Shown here in pieces: positions 43,797 through 56,152 of a stretch of DNA of 64,000 bases; the stretch's first letter is position 1; each line of letters begins with the position of its first letter. A model generated the notes under the pieces. The model did no database searches and was not told where the DNA came from. It worked only from the letters and a program-made list of their open reading frames with translations. The translations under genes were made by a program, and so were the position numbers. Source of the stretch: Procambarus clarkii (Eukaryota > Arthropoda > Malacostraca > Decapoda > Cambaridae); assembly GCF_040958095.1 (NCBI RefSeq), contig NC_091165.1, forward strand, positions 32,776,460-32,840,459, in the 5' to 3' direction.

Positions 43797-45589
43797 CAAG
43801 GGGAGCAATGGCCTATAGAAACCCCCGTGTGGTTCGAAGCATTCTATGTCTGCCATCGACTGGGTCAGGCATCCAGAAAGGTAAGCGTCCCAAAACAAAC
43901 CCCTATTGTGGTGAAAATTGCTACCACAAGCCGAACAGGTGGATAGAACTCCCCTAAAAGAGACGAGCAAACGATCACGACGTCACCCGTCGCCGCGCCG
44001 CTGTCTACACAGCTTCCCCGGGAGGGGGAAGGGGGAGCCCCAGACCTACCACGCCGGCTATCCACCGGCTATTCGATGGTGGTTCTTCGGCTGATGCTAA
44101 AGACTGAGGTCATGTGCTCCGGGTCTGGTGGTTGTTTCAGCACTGTACCTAGAGTGTGGTGACTGTCTTCTAGGTGGTGCGTAAGCCGGGAGTAGTTCTC
44201 CAGTACTCGGGCTGCATGTGCCTAGGGTTTCCTTCCCTAGGTGCCCCTGTAAGTACTGCCCTTGGGGCTTGGGGCCACCTTCCACAAGTTCCTTGGGTCC
44301 TGCCTCTACTAGGCCGTTTACTGCTTGGTTTTCGGCCGCCCTTTGTATGCTTGGGTGTTCTGTCTCCCTTTATTCGCCTTAGGGTAAGGGGCAGTTTTGC
44401 ACTGGTGGGGCGCAGGGTGCTGCGCAGCTTGTTTTCACCGATCATAGTGGCCGGCTCTGTTCCGCCTGGGTACGCTGTCCTCTTGTGGGGTTTTCTTTTT
44501 CTTTTTGTTTATCTGCCTGGTGGGGGGGTCTGCCTTCATTCTTGCCCCCTGTGTATTCAGTATTCTTCCTTCTTCCAGTGGTTCCGCCTGCTAGGTCCCC
44601 GTGAGTGTTCACGTCCTGGGGGGTTCAATTCTTAGAAGGTTGTTTGGTAGTTTTGGGCGCTGGTTAGCAGTACCCTGCCTGGGATTACCTGAGCGAGAGT
44701 CCTCTTATAGCAAACGTTTGGGACCCTGGGAAACCCCTGGGGGCGTGCGAGGCCGATGGATGTGACTCCGGAGTTCCCCTTCGCTTCCAGAAAGTTTGAG
44801 GGTTGCGCTCACCCCTTGTCTCAGGGCAACTCTCTGTCTTTGCCCCGTCTGCTGCCTGTGAGGTTGGTTACACCTGTGGCCCAGAGTCCTGCGAGTTTTG
44901 TTGCTTGTTGTGGCTCGGTTACCCAGTCTTATGCTGACTTTGCGAGTGCAGGCAGCATGGGCGTTGCATGTTGAGCTTCGATGGTGGCAATGCTCTCAGT
45001 TGTTTGCTCCCAGGAAGCCCCGAGGCTGTCCTGTTTTGGTTGGTGTTGGGGCTTGGGGTGTTGGTTGCTTCGGTTTCTTCCACGCCCCCTTGTTTTCCCC
45101 CTGTTGTAATCTAATTTGGTCCCCCCTTTCTTACCTGCATCTGGATCCTTACCGTCTGTGGGTTCAGGGCGGGGTGAGGTCGTTGGTTTTGTGACTCGGG
45201 CGATCTCGGGGAATTCTCCTTCCGGGGTAGCGACGGGGGCATTCGAGCCTGTTCCTCCAGCCGAGTTGTAAGAGTCTGCCAGTGGGCTCCCTTCCTTAGT
45301 GCTTTTCACGGCTGCCTCGGTTTTTTCTTTTGGGGCCGGGGCTTTGGGGGGGGACGGCTCGGCTCCGGGGCCTGCCGTGTGGGTTCCCGGGGCTGGGGAG
45401 AGGCTGCCTTGGGGGGGCCTAGGGCCCCGTTGGACCCCGCAGGGGTTTTTCTACCCTCTAGGCAGGGCTTGCAGTTACACGGAGTGGGGTTTTCCTCTCC
45501 CCCCCTCACCGTATGAGTTTTTGGGCGTCGGTCCCCTCCCCGGGCTTGGTTCCTTGTCCCTTGAGTCGGTTGGTTCCGTCCTGTAGGTG

Positions 45590-46487
45590 GGTGCTCTTCT
45601 CTGTTATTCCCCCCTTTTTTTGTGGGACAGGATGTCTCCGTCATGTTCCCCTCTTCTTGGGGTTCTTTATGTGTTTTCGTGACTTGTGCTTGCTTCTGTG
45701 TTCTCGCGAGTTCGGGAAGGTTTCTGCTACTTCCTGTATTATTGGAACATATGTCGTCTTTCAGTGTGGCTTCCCTCCAGTCCTTTCTAGGGCTTGTTGG
45801 TCGTTTTCTGTGCTTATTCTTGGTTTTCGGTCCTGTCTCGTTCTTTTGTGTTGTCTTTTCTCTCAGTGCTCTATCTCGGCACTGCTCGTTTTCTTTGCAT
45901 ACTCCTAGTCCGAAACACCGGTTTGGGCTACTTGTAGCCCAATTGGGTTCCCGATAGGGTTCCTTGTCTTCATTTCTTAAACCGGCTATGTTGTCGCTGC
46001 TTACTCCTCTTTTGACTCCTGTCCCATGTGATGGGCTGTTTCTTCTATTTAGCGGTTCATTCAGGTCGCGTACTTTTGGCTACTTTTCTTGTGTAGTAGT
46101 CCTAGTTGGCGCCTTCCCACAGAACGGGTTGTGCGGTTCGGAGTTTTGTTTTGGTCTGAGCGGTGAGCACCAGTGCTGGTGTTTTGCGTCCTTTTTTCTC
46201 GGGTGCTTCGCCTCTCGCTCTTCTCCATTCTCCAGTCCATGCCCCGTAGCCCCAGGTGGTGTTCTGGATTGCAGCTATGGGGAGGACGCCGGGGTTTTCT
46301 CTGTCATGGGTGTGGTGCGCGTCTTTTGCCTCTACCCTGCTCTCCTGCGTGTGCAGCTCTGGGCTCTTTTCTCCTGGCAGTGCTCCCGGGGTCTTTTCGG
46401 CAGCGTTGTGTCATGACACGTTCGTGCCTACATTCGACAGGTGAGTTTCTGTGGTCTGGCGTCTCTTTTGGCCAGGCGCTAGATACA
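45590..46487. other. A-poor unrecognised sequence inside DIRS-2
   Basis: The plus strand is strikingly poor in A and rich in T/G/C, so frames encode Ser/Leu/Phe/Cys-rich peptides without known domains. It replaces the RT region of DIRS. It may be a foreign segment or a subfamily-specific interior; not resolved. Similar composition continues at 48,230-48,850. Confidence 0.5.
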
Positions 46488-46541
46488 AATATATTTATAT
46501 TGTTATATTTATATAAATATATTTATATAAAAATATATGTA

Positions 46542-47580
46542 CAGTGGCACCTCTATTAACGAACGGCTCTGTCTACGAGCATTTCAAGTAATGTGCGAGC
46601 CACTTGCAGCAAATTTTTCTATATTGACGAGCTTCACCTCTATTAACGTGTGAAACCACATGGTGCTTCCTAGCGTCTCGTGGGTTCTCGCAAATTCTCG
46701 GACGCCTTCGACGCCAGTGTTGTTGTTGTATCGCGCACGACAAGCATCCCTCTGGATTTATTTGTGCTTTTCTTTGTTTTTTTTGTGGTTTTGTGACTAC
46801 AATTTGTAACGCACGATGTCGCCAAAGAAGCTGCTTGCTAAAGATAGTGTTGTCAAGAGGAAGAAATTACTGTGATTTGAAGAAGGAAATTATAGCAAAG
46901 CATGAGTGTGGTGTCTGTGTGACTGATCTCATCAGGGAGTATGGCAGGGCCTCATCAACAATTTGCACCATTAGTAAGGGGAGGAGAAGGTAAGGGAGGA
47001 TGCTGCCTCTTCCAGTGAGATCAGGGAAGTGTTGGGAATGTTTGAAAAGGTGACCGCATTCTTGGAAAAGCATCACCCTGATAAAGCAGTGACAACCCGG
47101 TGTGTGAACGTGTTTAATGACAATTTGCTGTCTCGTTTTAGGAACATCCTAAAACAAAGACAAAAAGCAATTGTCTATAGATACGTTCTTTGCAAAAGTA
47201 GAGAAAAGAAGAGCCAGTGATAGTGAACCACAACCCGGTCCCAGTGGGGTGAAATTCCCAAGAAGAGAGAGCCCATCTGACTCAGAGGTGGATTCTCCTT
47301 CCACACCATAACCCCTCTCCTCCTTCCCACCTCCCCATCGTCTCCCTCAAGCCAGCAAAGACTCTTCATAAGGTAAACATGAAAACAGTACAACAAAACA
47401 TTTATAATTACATGTGCAGTATTATATTTACATCCATACAAGTATGGATGTTTTTGGGAGTGGAACAGATTAAATTTATTTCCTTTATTTTAAATGGGGA
47501 AATTTGTTTCTTAAGACGAGTTTTCCACATAACGAGCTCGGTGCCAGAACGGATTAAACTTGTTAATCGAGGTGCCACTG
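46542..47580 (+). mobile_element. Tigger/pogo-like DNA transposon, internally deleted
   Basis: The ends are inverted: CAGTGGCACCTCTATTAACG and, from the right, CAGTGGCACCTCGATTAACA, with TA on both sides. The transposase start (46,815) has MSPKKLLAKDSVVKRKK. In the next frame come DLKKEIIAKHECGVCVTDLI and GRASSTICTI, the CENP-B-type helix-turn-helix. The DDE catalytic core is missing. The C-terminus remains, with LEKHHPDKAVTTRCVNVFND and, one frame over, QLSIDTFF, a PCNA-binding PIP box as known in pogo-like transposases. It is non-autonomous. Confidence 0.88.
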
Positions 47581-47589
47581 TAATATATT

Positions 47590-47930
47590 TTTGGATACGG
47601 GTACACGACCGTCAGCGCACAGGTGACTGTCCCTATTTTGACCCGTCCAATCCCACTCATATGCATGTCCAATCCATGCTCAAGTCGATCAGGGGGCCCA
47701 CCTCATCCATGCTACGAGGTACGATTGTTGAGGTGCAGGTTATATACTCCCCTCATTGTGCTCACTTGGTTGTGCTTGCGAGGATTGAGCTCTGGCTCTT
47801 TGGTCCCGCCTCTTCGCTGTCGGTCGCCTGGTGTGCAGGTTCCTGGGCCTGCTGGGCTCTATCGTATCTATGTTTGACCTTGTCTGGAGTCAACCTCCAT
47901 CCACCATTTCTCTGCCTTTGAGAAGTTACT
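47590..47930 (-). repeat. dispersed repeat, copy 1
   Basis: On the minus strand the segment GCGGGACCAAAGAGCCAGAG followed by CTCAATCCTCGCAAGC resembles a repeat seen very often in decapod DNA. A diverged second copy lies at 48,050-48,230. The class (SINE or LINE UTR) is not settled. Confidence 0.5.
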
Positions 47931-48049
47931 TCATGTTGCATGTTTCATGTTGCCTGTTGCATGTTGCATGTGGTGCATGTTGCTGGTGCACGTGAGCACT
48001 GGTAACATGTACTACAGTGACATGTGGTACTTGTTACTGTGTTAGGATG

Positions 48050-48230
48050 TTGTGGGGTGACATTTTGCTGCAGTTTTGTGCCTGGGGTTGAGCTTTGGCT
48101 CTTTCGTCCTGCCTCTCTCCTGTCGCTTCCCTGACATCTCCTGGGCTCTGTCATGTCTGCATTTGCAGCTGTGTGTGGGGTCAGCTTCCACCACTTCCCT
48201 TCCTCGTGCATTCCATTTGTTTACTACTCT
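48050..48230 (-). repeat. dispersed repeat, copy 2 (diverged)
   Basis: Minus strand shares AGAGCC-AGCTCAACCCC and GAGCCCAG-AG blocks with 47,740-47,870. Confidence 0.45.
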
Positions 48231-50495
48231 GCCGCTGAAATGTTTCCTTCTTGCGTTCCTTTGGCTTCTTTGGGCGCTCCTTCCGCCTGTGTCGCATGGT
48301 GCATGTGCACTTGTGTGGATTGGTCTGTCTTCTTTGCTCGTACCCCTCGGTTCGGGTACTGGTTTGGTGGCGACCCTTTGCACCTTCACTTTGGTTTGTT
48401 GGGACAGTGCCCGCAACTCTATGGGTTGGTCTTGTCCCCTTTCGTTCCCGTTTTGCTGCATGCCTTCTTCGTTCCTCATCTTCCTGCTTCACTCTTGTCC
48501 CTGGCCGCTGGTGCTGGGGCTGTTCTTATGGTCTATTTCTCGTCTTCTCTTACACACTGTTGTGTGTTTTGTTTGTGCCTTTTGGCCCCTCCTGTTGCCA
48601 GGTTTGGGTTCCTGTTTTCCTGGCTTGCCCTGCCTGTTGGCATTTTCAGGGTCTCCCGGTGTTCCTTCTCTGGAGTCTCTTGTTGGACCCGTAGTTTCCG
48701 ATCTCCTGGCGAGCTTACTCACGTTGGGGAGTTTTTCTGTTCGGCAGACGTTCCATCTCCTTCTTTGCCGGCTTGGGTTTCCGGCTCTGCTTCCTCGGTG
48801 GTCGCGCCCGAGATCTTCCTAGGCTCGGATGAACCTTGACGGGGCTGGTTGGGTTCTGCCTTGAGTCTCTCACCTTCGGTAGGTGGTCAGGTGGCTTCGT
48901 TGTTGATGTCCCACCTGCGTGCTTCTTCTTGGCGGCAGTATGGGGTATTTTGGCGGTCCTTCCTTTTCCTTCTGTCCCTTCTTAGGTAGCTGCGTTGTTG
49001 GCGTCGGCTTGGCTTTTCTGGTAGGGGTTTGGGGCTGTCATCTTGCCGCATACTGTCACCTCGTTTCGTGCGGCGCTGGCGGAGCCGCTTTGGCTTGCTT
49101 TCGGTCTTAGTGTTCCATCTGCACTGTTCGTAAGCTGTCTCGTGTGTTGTTTCACCTCCGGCCTACTCATACGCCGCTTGAGCCATCCTGGTCTCTGGAC
49201 AGCGTGCTCTTTCTTCTCCTCGGTTGGTTGGTCACCTTCGGTTCAGGTTTGTTTCTTGAAGGCTCTTTTTCCTGTTGGCATTTGCCTCTTGGGGTTGGGT
49301 CGCGTTAGGTTTTTGCTCTCTTCCGGCACAGGGGTTTTTGCTCCTTCGGTCGTGGCGATTGGTTTGTTCAGTTGAGCTGTCATCATCTTTTCTGGCATGG
49401 GATTAGGCTGCTGCTTTCCAGAGGGGTCCTTGGTTTGTTGGTGCTTGGTTGGTCGGGCCGGGGGTGCATCGTGTTTTGTGTTCAGTTGCGGCCCTTCGCT
49501 GTTATTGGCGTGCCACGGGTTCTGTGTCCAGGACGTGCTTTGGGTTGATCCGGTTCCGTTCTTCCCTGTTTGCGGGTGAGGGGTCTCCCGGGTCGTCTGC
49601 CGTGTTATTGTGGCTAGCCAGCCTGTTTTCTTTCCCCATGCCCATGGCGTTCATGGATTCGCCGCTCTTGCTGCTGTTTTGGCGGCATGTCCTAGCTGAC
49701 ATTCGGACGCGGGGCTTTTGGAGGTCGTACAGGGGCCTGGCTGCTCGGTGTCTCGTGTCGTTCCCGGGCCAATTCGGGCCAGTGTCGCTTTGGGTTGGCA
49801 GTTGCTGCCAGTTGTCTTGACTTTGAGTTGGGGAGTGTGCGGCGACTGCCTTCCGGGAACGTCCCTCTTTTTTCCTCTGTGGGTAGTTAGCTCTGGGGAG
49901 TTGAAGGGGCTCCCCCCCCCCCCCCCAGGAAACCAGCGTTGAATGTAATGAAACGCCATTTTCTGGGTTAGACCCGGAGGCTCCCCAGCATCCCTCCCTC
50001 CCTTCCTTCGGTCGACATTTTTTCACATTTTTTGACATCCAGCCTCAGAACTGATGGTGGATAGCCGGCGCAGTAGGTCTGGGGCTCCCCCTTCCCCCTC
50101 CCGGGGACAGGGGAGCTGCGCAGACAGTGGCACGGCGACGAGTGACGTCATGATCGTTTGCTTGTTTCTTTTAGGGGAGTTCTATCCACCTGTTCAGCTT
50201 GTGGTAGCAATTTTCACCAGAATATGGGTTTGTTTTGGGACGCTTACCTTTCTGGGTGCCTGACCCGGTCGATGGCAGACATAGAATGTTTCCAACCACA
50301 CGGGGGTTTCTATAGGCCATTGCTCCCCTTGACTCTCTGAGGGGGGCCAGGTTCTGGCTCGTGGTCCCTGGTAGGTCCATAGAACTCCATACATATGACT
50401 GATGCCAAAGTCTGACATTAGCATATCAGCCTAGATAAGCTCCAGGGGGCTCCGGATCTCATCAGAAAATGGCGTTTCATTACATTCAACGCTGG

Positions 50496-51237
50496 TTTTA
50501 TGCACACTTCAGACTCTTTCTCCTTGTAAGTCGTGGGGTGGACAACCAGGCCCCCCGATTCGAACCATGATGGAAGGACGGGCTCCATGGCTCCAGCTAC
50601 ATTGAGCCCAGGCCTGGCTTTGTCTCTGATTACCCTCTACTGATTTCCTGCTCCCCTCCCACTTAAGTGGCTGGGTTGAGTTCCAAGACCCTTTAGTGAC
50701 TACCTTGTCCTCTGGTGTGGCTCCTCCTTCCACTGTAACAACTGCTCCATTCATCCCCCCCCCCCTCCTTTGTGGGGTCCTATGCCATCTTTGCTAGATT
50801 TACCTATGCCCCCAACCCAGATTTCACTAAATTACTACCTCACCCTTCCTAATTTACTGTTCTTTGCCTTAGTTTTTCTTTTTACTCTTTTATCTGTTCT
50901 TGACTATGTCTATTCTTCAATGGAACATACATAGTTTTTATGCCAATTTCCACCAACTCTAACTTCTGATCTCACAGTTTCACAGCTTTGTGTGTCTCCA
51001 GGAGCCGATACTTAGCACTCATCCTGGTCACTTTCATGATTATTATTTTCTCTCTTCCCTCCAGCTTTTGTTGGGACCCCTAGCTCTACTTTAGTTTGAA
51101 AGGATTTTCCTTTTGTCTCCCCCTCCCCCCAAGCTTTTTCGGTTGAACAGTCATTCCTCTGCCGCCCATATCTTTGTGAGTAAATGGTACACAATCTCTT
51201 CCGTACCCCCACATATTCTGCTTTCTCTTGATCTTAA
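50496..51237 (+). mobile_element. second LINE-C copy, rest (internally deleted)
   Basis: 50,530-50,760 matches the LINE-C ORF1 start (35,310-35,530). A deletion of about 1.6 kb then joins it to the ORF1 end and the endonuclease start (50,905, ATTCTTCAATGGAAC, matching 37,270). The copy stops at 51,237, where a TTAA-target transposon is inserted; its continuation is not found in the window. Confidence 0.75.
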
Positions 51238-53293
51238 CCCTTTAACTGCGCCGCCTCTAAATATGACACCCCCCACCACCAGTGCGCAGGAAATAAATTC
51301 TCTTGAAAATATTCTTTTGTTTTTTAAAGTGTCAAAAACCCTTCCCTCAGTATGGGTATGTCAAAAAAAAAAAATCGAACTTGTACGTACTTTGGCTGCA
51401 ATGGGGTCCGTAAGTTGGCGCGTGACGTCATCATTCCCCGTTCGCCCGTGACGTATGCTCCCGGGGCCAGTAGGGCGCCCGGGGCGGGGCACGCGAGTTG
51501 TCGCGAATATATATTTGTTCATTTTTTGCGCACAGTTCCAAATACATTTTATTTGTTTTTACGTGCTAATCCTATGTATAATGAACACGTACACTATTAT
51601 GGCAGTAAAACATCCGTACTGTCCAAGGACACACTGTTACGTGCATGACACTTGTGTACACATATGTTGCACATATTTACCATGTATCATGCTAATTTAC
51701 ATATATATACAATCTATTTACAGACTATACACTGTAACACACTATATACATTCACCATTAACACATTCAGAACTCCTCGAGTGTGAGCTGTCACACCCAA
51801 CCAGCCCTCCCTCACTCCTCCAACATTGTATTCACCAACATTGCTCCTCCCATTATACAGTTAATCACACCAATGTTTCATGTTCATTTATGTATATTTA
51901 CAACATATGTACACACTATACACTGTCACACACTATATACATTCACCATCAACACACTCAGAACACTGCGAGTGTGAGCAGCCACACTCAGCCAGTCTCC
52001 CTCACTCCAACATTTTACTCGCCAACATTGCTCCTCCCACCATACTGTTATTGTTTTTATTACACTATTTACATATGTTATATATACCTATCTACATGTT
52101 TTATTTACCAGAACTATGCAAGTAAGCCGGTATTGTGTCCAAACAGTACAGTGGCCACCATACACTGCATGAGAAATCACACGGCAGACAGCAGACGACG
52201 CTACGATTACGACGTACCTCCCTCACCAAAATAGCTCCTCTCAACATACTCCTGATGCTGTTATTTCACTATACACACACATTGTATATACCCATGTACA
52301 TGTGTGTTCCCCATAGTGAACCACGAAGCTAGTATGGTGAGCAAAACAAGAGTGGCTGCCACACAGTGAGGCTACCTCAATTCTCTCCCTTCTTCCCTCC
52401 CTCACCAAAATTCCTCCTTCCACAATACTAAAAAATAAAAATAAAAAATAAAATAAAATGTTTATTTAGGTAAGGTACATACATACAATAAATTTTTACA
52501 AAGATTGGATGACTTATAGGTAGAGCTAGTACATACAATGCCTAAAGCCACTATTACGCAAAGCGTTTCGGGCATGATAAACTTAAATGACAAGCTTAAT
52601 ACTAATTGAGCATAATGAGTAGAATGAAAACAAGGAATGAAAACATAGATGAAAAAGCAGCACAAATACAATTATGTCGACAAACAGCGCTCTTTAAAAA
52701 AAAACAGACATTGGTTGACAATAGAAGGGTAAGGTAGGTTACAGGGAATTTATTAGGTATAGCTTCGTTTTTAACTTAAACTGGTTGAGAGAGGTACAGT
52801 CTTTAACATGGTTGGGAAGGTCATTCCACATTCTGGGCCCCTTGATTTGTAGAGCATTTCTAGTTTGATTAAGTCGTACTCTAGGAATATCAAAACTGTA
52901 TTTATTTCTGGTGTGGTGCTCATGGGTTCTGTTACATCCTTCTATGAAGCTTTTGAGATCAGGATTGGCATTATAGTTTAGCATTTTATATATGTATAAT
53001 ACACATGAGAGAATGTGCAGTGACTTAATGTCTAACATATTCAGAGATTTGAGTAGGGGTACCGAGTGATGCCTGGGGCCAGAGTTGGATATTGTCCTAA
53101 TAGCAGCTTTGTGTTGAGTAATTAGAGGACGTAAGTGATTTTGGGTAGTAGAGCCCCAAGCACAAATACCATAGTTGAGATATGGATAGATAAGGGAGTA
53201 ATAGAGAGTCACCAGGGCAGGGCATGGTACATAATATCTGATCTTAGAAAGAATGCCCACAGTTTTTGAAACTTTTCTGGGGGGAGCCCCGTC

Positions 53294-53703
53294 GGCTCCC
53301 CGGAGCTATCCCAGGCTGATATGCTAATGTCAGACTTTGGCATCAGTCATGTGTATGGAGTTCTTAGGCCTACCGGGGACCACGGCCAGAACCGGGCCCC
53401 CTCAGAGAGGCAAGGGGAGCAATGGCCTATAGAAGCCCCCGTGTAGTTGGAAGCATTCTATGTCTGCCATCGACCGGAACAGGCACCCAGAAAGGTAAAC
53501 GCCCCAAAACAAACCCCTATTCTGGTTAAAATTGCTACCAAAAACCGAACTAGTGGATAGAACTCCCAACCGAAAACAAGCAAACTAGTGTGACGTCACA
53601 CACTGCCGCGCCGCTGTCTGCGCAGCTCCCCCCTCCCCGGGAGGGGGAAGGGGGAGCCCCAGACACCCCGCGCCGGCTACCCACACCTCAGTTCTTGAGG
53701 CTG
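53294..53703. repeat. DIRS-1 left inverted terminal repeat
   Basis: The 410-bp segment is the near-exact reverse complement of 59,165-59,574. It starts GGCTCCCCGGAGCTATCCC. The outer 17 bases (53,277-53,293) are specific to this end and are repeated in the internal complementary region. Confidence 0.92.
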
Positions 53704-54353
53704 ATGCTATAGGCGATGGTCGTGTGCTCTGGCTCCGGTGTCGCTACTGCACTGTGCTTTGCGTGTGGTGTTAGTTTTGTGGGTGCGAGAGCCAGGAGTT
53801 ATCTTCAGTACTCGGGCTGCATGCGCCTAGGGCTGCCTTCCCTAGGTGCCCTGTAAGTACTGCCCTTGGGGCTTGGGGCCACCTTCCACAGGCTCCTCGG
53901 GGTCTGCCTCTGCTGGTCCGTTTTACCTTTCGGTTTTTCGGCCGCCTGTTGGGCTCTTGGGTGTTCTGTTCTCCCTTGTTACCGGCGGGTAAGAGGCAGT
54001 TTGCACTGGTAGGGGCGCAGGGTGCTGCTCAGCTTGTAATTCCCGACATCGCGGCCGGCTCTGTTCCTTGGGGTTCGCTGTCCTCTTGCGGGGTTTTGTT
54101 TTTCTTTTTGTTTTTGCCTGGTGGGGGGTTCTGTCGTTTTATTCAGTTTGTTTTTGCCCTTCCACTGTTCTCCTCGGTGGCGCCCCCTGCTAGGTCCCCG
54201 TGAGTGTACACGTCCCTGGGGTTCAGCTTTAGAAGTTTGCTTGGTAGTTTTGGGCGCCGGTTTGCAGCACCCTGCCTGGGACTACCTGAGCGCGAGTCCT
54301 CTTAAAGTAAACGCTCAGGACCCTGGGAATCCCCTAGGGGGCGCGTGGGTCCG

Positions 54354-56152
54354 ATGGATGTGACCCCGGAGTCCCCACTCGCTGTGTGCGAGTTTGAGGG
54401 TTGCTCGGTTCCCCTTGTCTCAGGGTGACCCTCATTGTTTTTGCCTCTGCCACGCTGCCTGTTGGGTCGGTGATACTTTCGACCCTGAGTCCTGTGAGTG
54501 TTGCTGCTTGCTTGTGACTCAATTTACCCAATCCTCTGATGATTCTATTCGGGTACAGGCGGCACGTGCGTTGCAGTCTAGGTTTCGTCTGTTGCAACGC
54601 GCTCGGTTGGTTGCTTCCCTGGATGCCCCGGGGCTGCCCCGCTTTGCTTTTCGAGACCCGGACTTTGGGGTGGGGGTCGCTTCGATCCTGGTTCAGTCCG
54701 CACCTCCTCGTCCTTCCCCTTCTGTTCGTTCTGGTCCCCCGCCCCTGCTTCCGGCCCCGAAGCGTCTGAGGGTTTCGGGGTCGGAGCAGGGGTTACTTGA
54801 TCTCGAGACTCGGGCAGCTTCGGGGGTTGCCCCTTCCGGGGGGGCGGCAGAGGCATTCGAGTCTTGTCTCCCGGCCGAAGCTTCAGGGTCTGACCAGTGG
54901 GCCCCCCTTCCTCCAGCTTTTCCGGCTGCTCCGTCCTTGTCTTGTGGGGTCGGGGCTTGGGGAGAGGACTCGGCCTCGGGTCCTGTGGTGACGGACCTCG
55001 AGGCTGGGGAGGGGCTGACTTGGGGGCCTTGGGCCCCGCTGGACCCCGCCTGGGTTTTTACTTCCCACTGAGCGGGGCTTATTGTTACAAGGAGTGGGGT
55101 TTTCTTTTCCCCCCTCTGCGTACGAGTTGGATTTGGTGTCGGCCCCTCCCCGGGTTTGGTTCCGTGTTCCCCCGGGTACGTCGGTTCCGTCCTTCCGGAG
55201 GTTTTCGGCTTATCGCATCCAACCTGGTGTGGTGCGAGCGGCCTTTGCAGCTTACCTCCTGCGTGACCCGGATTATGCCTCGGAAATGGATCCGTCCACG
55301 TTCAGGTTTGGGACTTCGTTCCCTTTCTGGCTCCGTTACGAGGTTCCGGAGTCGTCCTGGCTAGCAGACTGCCCCTTGTTTGGTCTGGATTCCTGGCATT
55401 CCTTCTGTCGTTCCCGCACGCTGGAGTGGCGGGAAGCTTCCCCGGTGCTTCAGGTTTTCCTGGGGGGTGAACTTGAGTACCTGAATGAGTGCTTGTTTGC
55501 CCCTGCCCTTCCCCGCGATGTGGGCGTTATTCAGCTCCATGTGCAGGTTCCCTCCCTTTCGGCGGCGCTCGTGGCGGAGGACTTGCGCGCCCGGGGCCTT
55601 TTGTGTTCGGCCTTGCGGTTTTTTTCCCTCCTGGAGCTGTCTTCGGATTGGCTCGTGGAGGATGTGGGGACGCTTGGGTCCGTCCCGGGGTCCGGCACCT
55701 TGTCCTCGGCTGCGCGTTCGTCGGCTGCCTTGTTGAAGCTGTTCACGCCGATTTTGCGGGATGCGGTTTCCCTGTTCTATGCTTCCCGTCTCGCGTGTCG
55801 GCAGGCGGTGCTGGGTTCCTCCGTGGAATCTGCTTGGGCTCTGGCTCTTAGGCGTTCTTCACCTTTTTGTCATCTCCTGTTTGGGGAGTCGGCCGTGGCG
55901 CAGTTTATTCAGGCTGCGTCGGCAGCTTGTCGTCCGATGTCGGACTTGTTGGTTTTCCGGGGGTCCCGGGGTGGGTCTTCCCGGAAAGGTCGTGCCAGGG
56001 CTCGGGGTTCCTCTCGTCGTGGTAGGCCTCTAGTGTCAGGTTTGGGGTTGGCTCCTGCGGACCCTCCCTCGTCTGGTCGGCGCGGTGTTCGCGCTGTGCG
56101 GGGTTCTGGGTCTCGTAAGGGTCGCCGGCCCTTTCGCGGTTTGCCCCCTTGA
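54354..56152 (+). pseudogene. DIRS-1 gag-like ORF1
   Basis: Starts MDVTPESPLAVCEFEGC, matching the DIRS-2 gag start. A frameshift near 54,413 leads to 54,394-55,071 (Pro/Ser-rich). A region with two frame changes (55,060-55,115) leads to 55,082-56,152, a conserved-looking domain (RYEVPESSWLADCPLFGLDS, SLFYASRLACRQAVLGSS) and a basic Arg/Gly-rich tail ending GRRPFRGLPP. The tail likely binds nucleic acid. The domain is also recognisable in DIRS-3 (61,270-61,550). The ORF overlaps the RT frame by about 67 bases. Confidence 0.8.

Larger units (their letters stand above)
43640..50495 (+). mobile_element. DIRS-2, DIRS-type element lacking reverse transcriptase
   Basis: Left and right ends match the inverted terminal repeats and the GAATGTAATGAAACGCC internal complementary region of DIRS-1 (here 49,895-49,985). 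A gag start (MDVTPEFPFASRKFEGCAHP, 44,756) and a decayed tyrosine recombinase (about 48,860-49,850) are present. Between 45,590 and 48,850 there is no RT or RNase H; instead there is A-poor unrecognised sequence, a Tigger-like transposon and dispersed repeats. It inserted in the second LINE-C copy without target duplication, as is usual for recombinase-based integration. It would depend on another DIRS for mobility. Confidence 0.82.
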
